Part shown: piece by piece, positions 39,229 to 48,844 of the stretch
Layout of the letters: the number at the start of each line of letters is the position of its first letter
How positions within the stretch are numbered: the stretch's first letter is position 1
From: Nageia nagi
Lineage: Eukaryota > Pinophyta
Direction: 5' to 3'
Length of the DNA stretch: 64,000 nt
NCBI GenBank assembly: GCA_050084985.1
Contig: JBITNC010000002.1
Span: 23,622,001 to 23,686,000 of the forward strand
Notes under the pieces: generated by a model
What the model was told of the DNA's origin: nothing
Seen by the model: the letters and a program-made list of their open reading frames with translations, nothing else
Databases searched by the model: none
Position numbers and translations under genes: made by a program

Positions 39229-39974
39229 TGTGGAAGCTCTTCTTCTACATTTTGGAGGTTCTTCATCCTTCTCAAATTTAGAGATCTTAATCCTAATCTT
39301 CTTGGTGAGGTAAATTCAAGAGAAGGTATAACCTCCTTCATATAATCTCCTTCATTTTTTTTAATTTTTGGCTTATGCACTAATGATACTAACATTATTT
39401 GCTATGTGTTGAGCTCATTTTTTTTATTTGGGCAATACATGGCTAACAAAATTGTAATATGATGTTCCTTGTTTGTTATTATTACTTATACTAATCTTTT
39501 TTTTACTTGCAATTTTTACAAATTGCTTAAATTGCTACATTTAAAAAAAAAAGGTTAGTATACAACATTTGAGAAATATTACAATTTTTTTTACTACTCA
39601 AAAGAATAAAAGGAGGACTTTACTTTATTTACAAGTTTTTGAAATACTTACATAGTATTTTTTATATAAGGAGGATTTTTAAATTATCAATTTGTATATA
39701 AATAAAAAAAAGGGGATATGCACAAATCGGATATATTGAAAGGGTCTGGGAACTGTTTGACAAAATGTACTCAATTTAATATTTCAGACTCGAGAACTCA
39801 ATTAATAGATAATATGCATATAGAATGTTGAAGCTGTGTTCCTGGAATACATTTTTTTGGCATACATGCATTAGAAAGTTAGTCTAAAATGTAAGCTTGC
39901 AGGACCAGCATTTGGTAATGTGCCTTGTGTATCACATTAAAAAAAACTAGTTTCACTTTTAAGTGATCGCACGG

Positions 39975-40323
39975 TGACCAGCCTTATTTGATGAGATGCC
40001 TGCGAAGTTTTTCGACTGTATGACTGAACGAGACATCTTCTCATGGAAGTTGAAGACATGGCTTTCCTCGATAGGTAATGACACTATTTCACCAAATGCA
40101 ACAAACACCAGCAGTAGTCCAACCAGATCATTTCACCTTTTCCATCGTCGTCAAAGCATGCACAAAACTGGGAGATTTGGAACAGGGTTTATACATACAT
40201 GAAAGACTCTTTAAAACCGGATTTCTGTCACATGTTGTAGTTTTGAATGCCATGGTAGACATGTATGCAAAACTTGGAAGCGTAGGGAAGTCACGTGAAT
40301 TATTTCATGGACTGCAAGATCGC
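39975..40323 (+). pseudogene. Captured PPR (pentatricopeptide repeat) gene fragment
   Basis: The sequence encodes about three PPR motifs of the plant PLS type in two frames. Frame one reads LFDEMP, then FFDCMTERDIFSW (39985-40060). After a frameshift near 40075, frame two reads LFHQMQQTPAVVQPDHFTF, then IVVKACTKLGDLEQGLYIHE, then LNAMVDMYAKLGSVGKSREL (to about 40320). These are textbook PLS-PPR phrases (xLFxxMxxxGVxPDxFTFxxVLKACxxLG...GxxIHxxxxKxGF...NALxDMYAKxG). Between DIFSW and LFHQM about seven residues are missing, so a small deletion accompanies the frameshift. PPR proteins normally bind organellar RNA and have many more repeats. Here no start, targeting peptide or C-terminal domain exists. 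It lies wholly inside element F, with no intron, and homology ends abruptly at about 40323. It is most likely a transduced piece of a host PPR gene. Confidence 0.85.
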
Positions 40324-40880
40324 ATGATGGCCTCCTCCCTCGCCAACTGCGACCTGGTCTCCCTCACGTGCATTGACTAACTCCTCCCTCACCAGCAACC
40401 TCACCTCCCTCTGCCTACTTCTCCCTCGCATGCAGTAGCCTCCTCCCAACCTGCGACCTCTCCTCTACAGGTGAGAAGACAGAGTTACATGGCAGACATT
40501 GTTATAGTAACTGGGCCTCCATGTATCGGATAGGTGGAAATGATGGCTCTTGTGTTCTCAAGAGCTGCATGGCGCTATGCATGGTACATGATCCAGGCCA
40601 AACTTGGTAACTCTAGGCTCCACTGGATAGATAGAGCTGCATGGCATCGTGCACCTTGCTTGGTCGCCCTTGCATGCCAGCCTTCTGCCCACACCTCCTC
40701 TTCCTCCCTTGCCGACTGCACCTCTCCCTCCTCCCTCACCATCTCATCTACTCTTACGAATGGCCACCATCACCTCCATTGCTGACCTTGGACTCCCTCC
40801 ATTAGCTGTCTTCTAGTGCCTCCATGAAGGTCCTCCTCCTTCCCATGGTCAAGTGTGATGGCTGCCAAACATTTGCAAGT
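40324..40880 (+). other. GC/CT-rich segment adjoining the PPR fragment
   Basis: The composition changes sharply here. The text is rich in CTCCTCCCTC-type phrases and CG dinucleotides, unlike the AT-rich DNA on either side. A phrase AGAGCTGCATGGC occurs twice (near 40559 and 40636). An 83-codon ORF (40534-40785) is open but shows no domain. It may be a second captured fragment, perhaps of exon or UTR origin. I cannot name a source gene. Confidence 0.45.
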
Positions 40881-41453
40881 CCTCCTTGTCATTTAATTCA
40901 CTTAGATGCATTAAGTTTGTTTTGTTGACCACCTACATTTTTGCACTTCCAAAAAGCAACGTATGCTCTTCTTGAAGAAAAAGGGGGGTCATAATTTTAC
41001 AACTACAAAGCATTTAATTTTTTTTTTGACTTAAGAGTATTTTTAGTGGTTAAGGTAGACAAAGCATTAAAATTGCATGAAGTAGGGGTATGGGTCTCCT
41101 ATTACAACTTGCACACATATACCTCTTAGGTATTTAATTTTTTTTTAACTTACTTGCTTACAAGTCAAATTGCTCCCATTAAATGCACTTAGGAGTACTT
41201 AGAATAATTCTAATATTTTACTCAAAATTGCATGTTTAAAATTACTAAAAGTGCACATGCAATTTTTTAATGCTAACCTCTTAGCATTTTTTGTAAGCAT
41301 ATTAATTTAGCCTAAGCATGCTATTTTTTAAGTAAATAAGGGAAAATGTTTACTTAAAATGCATACTTATAAGACAAGTCTTAGCATACAATTTTTTTTA
41401 GGGATAAAACTTTAAGTGAAAAGGGGGAAATTGGTATAATTTTTACTTAAATT

Positions 41454-41612
41454 TTATCTAGATGCTATACTTGTGATGCATGTCTCTTTATCTTGTAAAC
41501 CTTATCTAGATATTGCATGCTAGACTTATGATGCATGTCTCTTTATCTTATAAACTTTATCTAGATGTTGCATGCTAGACTTATGATGCATGTATCTTTA
41601 TCTTGTTAATGC
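41454..41612 (+). repeat. Three-copy tandem repeat in leader of F
   Basis: A unit of about 48-55 bp beginning TTATCTAGATG(C/T)T recurs from 41454, 41502 and 41557. It contains TGATGCATGTCTCTTTATCTT. Confidence 0.75.
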
Positions 41613-42451
41613 ATAATGCATGATTACTTAATTTTTTTTTAAGTCATGGAATAATGCATGTTATGAATTAAATACTAAGTAGGACTTAGGTCTTTTGTTT
41701 AATTCATTAAGTGCTTGAATATATTGAGCAAAATATACGAAATATAAAAATCCTTTAGGGGTTAGTACAAAACCCATTGGATTTTTTAAGGTTTTTTCAA
41801 GCTTGTGTGGATGATGCAATTTTACTTTACTTTATATTTTTGCACAATTTGCTTATACTTGCAAAAATGCAAATATTGAAAAGTAACCCCTAAAATGAAC
41901 ACATCCGCACGTATTCTTCCACAACATGACTTGTTTGGGGAGCCACAAGGTGAGGACAGGGTAGACTGGAGCCCTTTTAGTCTGAAGAACCGAGTGGTGG
42001 TAAGTCCATCTTAATTGCCCCTAAGACCTCTGTTGGATTGGACATAACTCTATTAGGTGGACAGGCATGTGTGTAGTGATACCACATGTCCGCACGTCCA
42101 TTCAGGGATTATCCTGATAACCTAGGAGGAAAACTGAAAACCTTAATCAAGATAATTAAAATGGTCGGTCCAAGATACGTTGGATCCTTGGAAAATAGTT
42201 GGTACTTCTCCTTGTGAGAGTATATTACTAACCAAGGTGAGCTGGTTGAGGACTGGTAGTACCTGGGCTCCACCTTGCAGGCATCCAGGTGAAGGCCTAA
42301 TTCTATACAAGAAAACAACCCCAACATTATTCATCTACGGATCATGGTTATAAGTTTGCACATGTGGGACATGTTTACTTATGTTTGATTTGTATAGATG
42401 AAAACTTGTAAAATTTGCATTCTTATTGCATATTTATTTTTTATACAGACA

Positions 42452-45400
42452 ATGGTTGAAACCTTCATACCCAAGCACATACTCGATGGTTCTAACTATG
42501 GCATATGGGAACCTCGTATGAGAGTTGAGTTATAGGTAAGGAAGCTATGGCAGATAGTGCATGAAGATCTAGTTGCTCCTACAGATGAGAAGGCCCTTGA
42601 AATTTACAACTCAAAGAATGAGTTAGCAACCTCAATGATCTATCGTGCAGTTTCAGATGACATCCTTCTCATGATTTCTTCCTTGACATCAGCAAAAGAA
42701 GCTTGGGACAGACTAAAGAAAATTTACCTTGGGTCCAAATTTTCAAGAAGGTTCACCATTCTACAAAATTTGTTGCAGTATCATCAAGGAGAAGATGAAA
42801 ATGCCTCAATCTACTTGAAAAAAATCATTGACCTCAGGACACAACTGGTTGGCTGTGGGTGCAATTAGATCAATGATGAGTTCATGGTCTTCATTATTCT
42901 TCAAAGCCTCTCTATAAAGTTCAGTAACTTTGTCATAGTTATGGAGAATAGGCTTGATGATGAAGAAGATGTTATCTCCCTTAACAATCTTTCTAGACTC
43001 CTTATGAAACATGAGGAAACTTTGAACAAGAAAATGTTGAACATTTCTCCAAAGGATAATAGCATTGCTCTAGGAGCAACCAAAACTCCTTTCAAGAAGA
43101 TGTTCAAACATTATAAATTCAAAGATAACAAATCCTCATCTACCATCAGGAAGCACAGCAACTTCAAGCAAAGGAATAACAAAGCTGGATCAAGTAAACC
43201 AACACCGTAGGAAAAGTTTGATGGGAATTGTAACTTCTATGGCATCTTTAGGCACAAAGAGTATGATTGTCGCAAAAAGAAATTTGCTCAAAAAGGAAAG
43301 GGAAATGCAAATGTGAGAAATTTCAATAATAAAAAGAAGAACAAGCATGCTGCTTCTGTTGCCTACTACTCAATGACTCAAACTATTTCAAATGATTGGA
43401 TTATTGATTCAGGATGCACTAATCACATGTGTTATGAAAAGGATAAGTTTGAAAATTTTCATAAGTACAACAAGGATACAGTTGTGATAGGTGATAATAC
43501 AATCCTTGATGTTCAAGGAATAGGGAATGTGAAGATTCATGGAAAGGCACTTGATAATGTCTTTTATGTGCCTAAGCTAAGGATGAATCTTATCTCTGTA
43601 ATTCAGATTACAAGGACAGGATGCTCATTTGAGTTTACCTCACACTCCTGGTGTGTTAAGAAAGGACTTGCCACTTTGATGAAAGGATCAGTAAAGAATG
43701 ACCTTTATATTGTGGATCAAGTACCTTCAAAAATTTGTCTTGCTACAAATGTGTGTTCAAAAGGTAATCTTTGGCATCAACGATTAGGGCACCTTAACCA
43801 CAAGAGTATTCAAGATATGAAAAATCAAGAACTTGTGGAAGGTTTACCTAATATTTCACCCAAAATTGGTCTTTGTGAAAGGTGCATTCTTGGAAAGATG
43901 AATAGGCAAAAGTTTGAAAAGGATAAGGCAACTCGGGCTACTCATCCTCTTCAGCTTGTGCATTCAGATTTGATGGGTCCATTTCAGACTAAGTCCTTAA
44001 GGGGAGCTTCTTATGTTCTGACCTTCATTGATGACTTCAGTAGGATGACATTTGGTTATCTACTTGAGCACAAGGATCAAACTTTTGATTGATTTAAAGA
44101 CTTCAAGGCACTTGTTGAAAATCAAACTGATTTTAAGATCAAAATGCTAAGATCTGACAATGGGGGTGAATATAATAGCAATGAGTTTAACGATTATTGT
44201 GTTAAACATGGGATCAAGCAGCAATTCACAATCCCATACACCCCTCAGCAAAATGGAGTTGCTGAAAGAAAGAATCGCACCATTATGGAAATGGCAAGAT
44301 GCATGTTGGGTAACCTTCCTAGTTTCTTATGGGGAGAAGCTGTTCATACTGCTATTCACACCCTAAATAGGTGTCCTACTAAAGCAGTTGAAGGAAAAAC
44401 TCCATATGAAGCCTGGACAGGAAAGAAACCTAACATCTCACACTTTAGGGTCTTTGGATGTGATGCATTTGCCTTCATTACCTCAGAGAAAAGAAAGAAG
44501 CTAGATAAAAGATTAGAAAAATGCATCTTTGTGGGGTATGATAATTAGCATAGAGGTTATAGGCTCTACTTCTCATCCCATAAAACAGTCTTTGTTTCTA
44601 GGGATGTCAAGTTCAATGAACTTCCTGAGGATACGACTTCTCATGCTGAGGTGTCTGATTTAAAAGATTCTATGCCTGCACCTAACTGGTTGGATGATCA
44701 TGTAGGGAAGTCACCATAAGAGCAAAATTCTCCAGCTCAGAGAATTACTAGAAGTATGACCTTGAATAAATCCTTATTTGCCAAAATTGATAATATAAAT
44801 GAGCCATCAACATTCAAGGAAGCTTCCAAGCAAGAATGTTGGATGGAAGCTATGAAAGTTGAGTATGAGACACTCATGAAAAATGAAACTTGGGATTTGG
44901 TTCCTTATCCCAATGAGAAAAATGTGATTGGAAATAAATGGATTTACAAGGTCAAGTACAATTTTGATGGAGAAGTTGAAAAATACAAAGCAAGGTTAGT
45001 GGCCAAAGGATTCGCTCAGAAATATGGTATTGATTATAAGGAAACCTTTGCTCCTATGGCCAAAATGCCTACTGTTAGGATAATCCTTGCTCTTTCTGCA
45101 GCTCAAGGTTGGAAAGTTTTTCAACTTGATGTCAAGAGTGCATTTCTCAATGGTGACTTAGATGTTGAAATCTACATGAATCAACCAGAAGGATTTATTC
45201 CAGAAGGAAAAGATTCTCTTGTGTGCAAGCTAAAGAAGTCTTTGTATGGACTTAAACAAGCACCTAGAGCATGGTACAAGAAAATTTTAGGATTCTTTGC
45301 AGATATTGGTTTTTCTAAGTGCTTCTCTGACTCAGATCTCTATGTACTCAATCAAGGAAAAGATGTGGTCTTAATTCTCCTTTATGTGGATGATCTTCTC

Positions 45401-46348
45401 ATAACAGGCAACAATATTGAAATCATCCAAGAGTGCATATCCAAACTGAAGGCAACATTTGAAATGACTGATCTAGGTCTATTGCATTACTATCTTGGAA
45501 TGCAAGTATACCAACACAAAGATTGTACTTATCTTAGTCAATCTAATTATATATCAGACATCTTGAAAAAATTTGGAATGGAGGAGTGTAGATATGCTGC
45601 AATACCTATTTCTCCTAGAATTGTTGTATCACTGAGCTCAAATTCTCAATTGGCTGATGCTACAGCTTATAGGAAATTGATCGATAGTCTTCTGTATCTG
45701 ACTATCTCTCGTCTTGATATTACCTTTGTAGTGAATCTGATGGCACGATTCATGCAAAAACCATATGTTGAACACCTCAATGTTGTGAAGCAAATCTTGA
45801 GGTATGTGGCAGGGACAAAGGATCTTGCTCTTAAGTATTCCAAAGTGCCTTCAATTGTTCTCTCAGGGTTCTCAGATTCTGATTATGGGGGAGATAGAGA
45901 TGATAGAAAATCAACCTCTGCATATGTGTTCAGCATTGGTTCAGGTGCTATCTCTTGGGCTTCCAAGAAGTAACCTACTGTGACTCTTTCTACCATCGAA
46001 GCTGAATATCAAGCCCTATCTATTGCTGCCCAAGAAGCTATTTAGCTAAGACATCTTCTGAATGAAATTGGGTATAAGCAAAATGGCCCATCTCTTATTT
46101 CTTCAGACAATCAATCGGCTATCTCTTTGGCTAAGAATCTTGTGTTCCATAAAAGAACCAAACATGTGGAAATCCAAGCCCATTTTATCAGGGAGAAGGT
46201 TCTAGATGACATCATACACTTGGAGTATTGTCCATCTACTGAAAACTCCACTGATCTATTCACCAAGCCCCTTCCTGAAGCTCAGTTCAGCAAGCTTAGG
46301 GATTCTCTCGGGTTGGTGAAGTTACCCTCAAGGGGGAGTGAAGTTTGA
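42452..46348 (+). pseudogene. Copia gag-pol polyprotein of F, single frame with eight stops
   Basis: From ATG 42452 to TGA 46346-46348 the frame never shifts (1298 codons). In-frame stops lie at 42533, 42866, 43208, 44090, 44546, 44717, 45971 and 46043. Gag starts near KHILDGSNYGIWEPRM. The zinc knuckle (43229-43270) keeps C, H and C, but its second Cys is Tyr (43238). The protease core DSGCTNHM is at 43406. Integrase has the HHCC region (WHQRLGH ... CERCILG, about 43770-43900) and catalytic D, D and E (HSDLMG, RSDNGGEY, GVAERKNR, about 43960-44275). RT runs about 44890-45650 with an intact YVDD at 45383-45394. RNase H has SDSDYGGD near 45875 and DNQSAISLAKN and [10 protein letters not shown] near 46110-46180. 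Apart from the stops and the knuckle, the catalytic residues look intact. At least six of the eight stops replace a Trp or Gln judged from element E or from family blocks, as C-to-T or G-to-A changes would produce. Confidence 0.93.
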
Positions 46349-46419
46349 ACCTTTGTTAATGATGACAACTTCACCTCTAAGAGGCTCTTTTGTTGTTGTA
46401 TAGCATGTGTTGTACATTC

Positions 46420-46708
46420 TATACCTCCGTGGTGAGTTTGCTCTGCGTGAGAAACTCGTTGTACAATTTTTATGCTCTATACCTCCGTGGTGAGTTTGCT
46501 CTACGTGAGAAACTCGTTGTACAATTTTTATGCTCTATACCTCCATGGTGAGTTTGCTCTGTGTGAGAAACTCATTGTACAATATTTGAGCATATAATTA
46601 ATATACCTCCGTGGTAAGTTCGCTCTGTGTGACAAACTTGTTGTACATTTATACCTCCGTGGTGAGTTTGCTCTGCATGAGAAATTCATTGTACAATTTT
46701 TATGCTCT
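46420..46708 (+). repeat. Five-copy hairpin repeat array in 3' region of F
   Basis: Units start at 46420, 46478, 46536, 46602 and 46650 (spacing 58, 58, 66 and 48). Each begins TATACCTCC(G/A)TGGT and ends near TTGTACAATTTTTATGCTC. Within each unit GAGTTT-G-CTC and GAG-AAACTC can pair around a TGCGT-like loop, giving a nine-pair stem with one bulge. In unit 4 the stem changes on both sides (AAGTT with AACTT), so base pairing is kept. The array is downstream of the pol stop and upstream of the polypurine tract. Element E has a related array in the same place. Confidence 0.85.
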
Positions 46709-47170
46709 ATTAATAATCAACACATGTCTATATACAACAGGTGACTATGAGTGATGGCTTGGCATCTCCGTGATGACTTATAGTGCACCATTAATCAGTT
46801 AGTTATAAGATAGCATTATTTGATTCTCTTATTTGAATATATGATGCATCTAACTGATTTTGTTCATGAGTTGCTTGTAGCATGCAGGATCTTCTTCAGA
46901 AATGCAAGTTACTCACCTTGTGAAAGCAAGCTCATGGAGACTCACATGTCAGCTTAAAGTTGATCGACTACTATGTACAGTGAAACCAGTTGTGGTTAAT
47001 GATTGTATTGTAAACCATTTTGTCAAATGGTAATGTAGTGAGTCTCATACTAGTTCTCAAAAAGATTCTCAAATATGTAAATGTTCTCATCTCCACTTGT
47101 ATCTCTATGGAGAGAAACTCTCTCTTACTCTCTCTCTTCTTTCTTCTACGCTCTATCCCAATATTGCATT
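46709..47170 (+). other. 3' untranslated region of F downstream of the repeat array
   Basis: About 460 bp with no ORF of note. It ends in a CT-rich run (CTCTCTCTTACTCTCTCTC, about 47120-47140) shortly before the polypurine tract. Confidence 0.6.
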
Positions 47171-47179
47171 AAGGGGGAG
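47171..47179 (+). other. Polypurine tract of F
   Basis: AAGGGGGAG directly precedes the 3' LTR and would prime plus-strand DNA synthesis. A near-identical CAAGGGGGAGTG also lies at the end of the pol frame (about 46329-46340), 840 bp upstream. Confidence 0.9.
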
Positions 47180-47673
47180 TGTTAGAATTTGTAATGAAAT
47201 ATTGTGAATATCTAAACTCCTTGTAAGTTCAATTAATCACTTAAAGGATATGTAGATACCTTAAGGGATTAATTGAATTCTTTATTATGTGTGGACTTTG
47301 ACCTAACCATGGGGTTAGTTGGTAGGTTAAAGTTAGGTCACACATTTATTGTAACCCTAACCTAACCCTTGGGTTAAAGGGAGGTTAGGGAGGTGCTCTC
47401 AAGCTATAAATAGAGGGCCTCTCCTCTTGTAAACACATCTAAGTTTTGGAGTAAGATTACTCTACTAGGTTGTGTAGGAGAGAGCAAGAGAATAGTTGTA
47501 AGAGAGGCATAGATTGAGAATAGAGAACTAGTTGTGGATGTACTCCCAAGGAGGGAGGAACCACATTATATTGGTGTCATATTGTGTGAATGATGTTCTT
47601 AGAATTGTAGATGATGAATGATTTAGCTTCCTAGTCTTGGACCTTGGGAATTAGATCTAGGCTAATTCCATCA
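47180..47673 (+). repeat. 3' LTR of element F
   Basis: 494 bp, TGTTAG...CCATCA. It is identical to the 5' LTR except for two bases and is followed by the AATAT target duplication. Confidence 0.97.
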
Positions 47674-47678
47674 AATAT

Positions 47679-48526
47679 AAGTGAGATGAAGAGCCTCACA
47701 CTCTACATTATGATCCCTTAAACTCGAAGAGACTAGGTCTTCAAATTCCACAAGAAGAATTTCATCAACAATTGGTTAGTATTATAAGGAATGTTTGAGA
47801 GTTTCCATAATGGTAAAAGTCACAATGGTAGGAGTCACAATATTTGAATGCTCAAATATCTTCTTCTTAGGTTTCCACCAAGGTACATAAGTATGTGGCA
47901 ATCAATTTTCACTTTGAAGATGAAGTTCCATAAGAAATGCTAACCGATATGCCAAATCTAATGTTTGAATATTCTATTTAATTATATCTTTATTGAGTTC
48001 TTCATACAACCCATCAATAAAAAAATCCAAGGATGCCTCCTCATCCAACCCATATTTAACACAAAATTCAACAAATTCAATCTTATATTGTTTATAGGAA
48101 TATCTTTATCGATATGAAATAAAAGTATCTAATTTTAAAAAATTGAAATGAACACCAAATCAATTGTAAAAATTTTAAAAATTTTACTGTATATAGGTAC
48201 CATGAATGACCATCCATATCTAAAATTTTATCCCAAACTGCTATCATATGTAAAAGTTATGAATATTTCACCTTTTCCCCTTTTTATCATAATCTTAATC
48301 ACTAATTCTATCATAAATTAGCCAAAATAATTTGATATGATATGAAATTTTTTTTGAACATGTTTGATACTAATATCTAAAAATTTTATTAAGCCTTATT
48401 GAAATGATTATCCATAAACCTTCAAATTTCAAAAGAAAATTCATTCAAATGTGTGATATATGAACAATTCATTTCAAGCCATCTAAAATAAAATCCTTCA
48501 ACTTTTTAAAACCCACAAGTGCCAGA
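47679..48526 (-). pseudogene. Gag remnant of element H
   Basis: Broken minus-strand frames read YKIEFVEFCVKYGLDEEASL and NIQTLDLAYRLAFLMELHLQ, like the C-terminal half of Ty3/Gypsy gag. A phrase EFEDLVSSSLRDHNVE near the F insertion site recurs in diverged form on the other side of F (VDLVSSSL, then a stop, then GHVIEFED), so H's coding text had a local duplication. No zinc knuckle, protease or pol is visible. Confidence 0.5.
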
Positions 48527-48844
48527 TGTTAAGAATCCACTATTTCATAATAATTAGATTATTCACAAATACACATAAACAACATCAATATGAAAATACC
48601 ATTCAACTATGCAAAACCATTACAAATACCATTTACTAAAGCAACTGAATTGCTTGCACCACTTCGAAGGGGGCACCTCCTAGAGAACAAGTTCTCTCCT
48701 CAAATGAAATTATATTTCTTGCTTGACCATTACAATAGAGAGGGCTTCATATAAATGGCCCTTTGTGACCCTTCACCTTCCAAACCTATTACATGTGGGA
48801 TAAATACTAATAAAATATAAATAACATGCTATGGGATCATAACA
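48527..48844 (-). repeat. Right LTR of element H
   Basis: 318 bp, TGTTAAGAATCC...GATCATAACA, matching 37830-38130. On the minus strand the adjoining inner sequence is CTGGCACTTGTGGG, a possible but unusual primer site. Confidence 0.75.

Larger units (their letters stand above)
39229..42451 (+). other. Long leader of element F
   Basis: This 3.2-kb untranslated region lies between the primer site and the gag ATG. It holds AT-rich text to about 39900, the captured PPR fragment (39975-40323), a GC/CT-rich segment (40324-40880), AT-rich text, a three-copy repeat (41454-41612) and a GC-richer stretch (41890-42340) with no domain. Copia leaders are usually much shorter, and the captured sequence explains part of the length. 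Confidence 0.75.
38717..47673 (+). mobile_element. Young Ty1/Copia LTR retrotransposon 'F'
   Basis: A structurally complete element of 8957 bp. The 494-bp LTRs (38717-39210 and 47180-47673) differ at two sites. A 5-bp target duplication AATAT flanks it exactly (38712-38716 and 47674-47678). The initiator Met-tRNA primer site is at 39213, and the polypurine tract AAGGGGGAG at 47171-47179. The parts are: 3.2-kb leader holding a captured PPR gene fragment; gag-pol 42452-46348 in one frame with eight stops; and a 0.8-kb 3' region with a hairpin repeat array. Coding strand and pol order (protease, integrase, RT, RNase H) are Copia. F inserted into the gag region of element H. Structure and LTR identity say recent transposition, yet the coding region is non-functional. 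Confidence 0.96.
37830..48844 (-). mobile_element. Old Gypsy-like element 'H', host of the F insertion
   Basis: LTR-like repeats of about 301 and 318 bp (37830-38130 and 48527-48844) are bounded TG (decayed to TA on the left) and CA. They flank 581 bp on one side of F and 853 bp on the other. The minus-strand text at about 47.7-48.1 kb (YKIEFVEFCVKYGLDEEASL, then NIQTLDLAYRLAFLMELHLQ) resembles Ty3/Gypsy gag. No pol is present, so H had already lost its middle, or was non-autonomous, before F inserted. No target duplication of H is recognisable. Minus orientation follows from the gag reading. Confidence 0.65.

Noticed and set aside
42109-42334. Two overlapping minus-strand ORFs in the leader of F
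   Set aside because: They are antisense to the retrotransposon leader, with no domain. They arise because the DNA is locally GC-richer.
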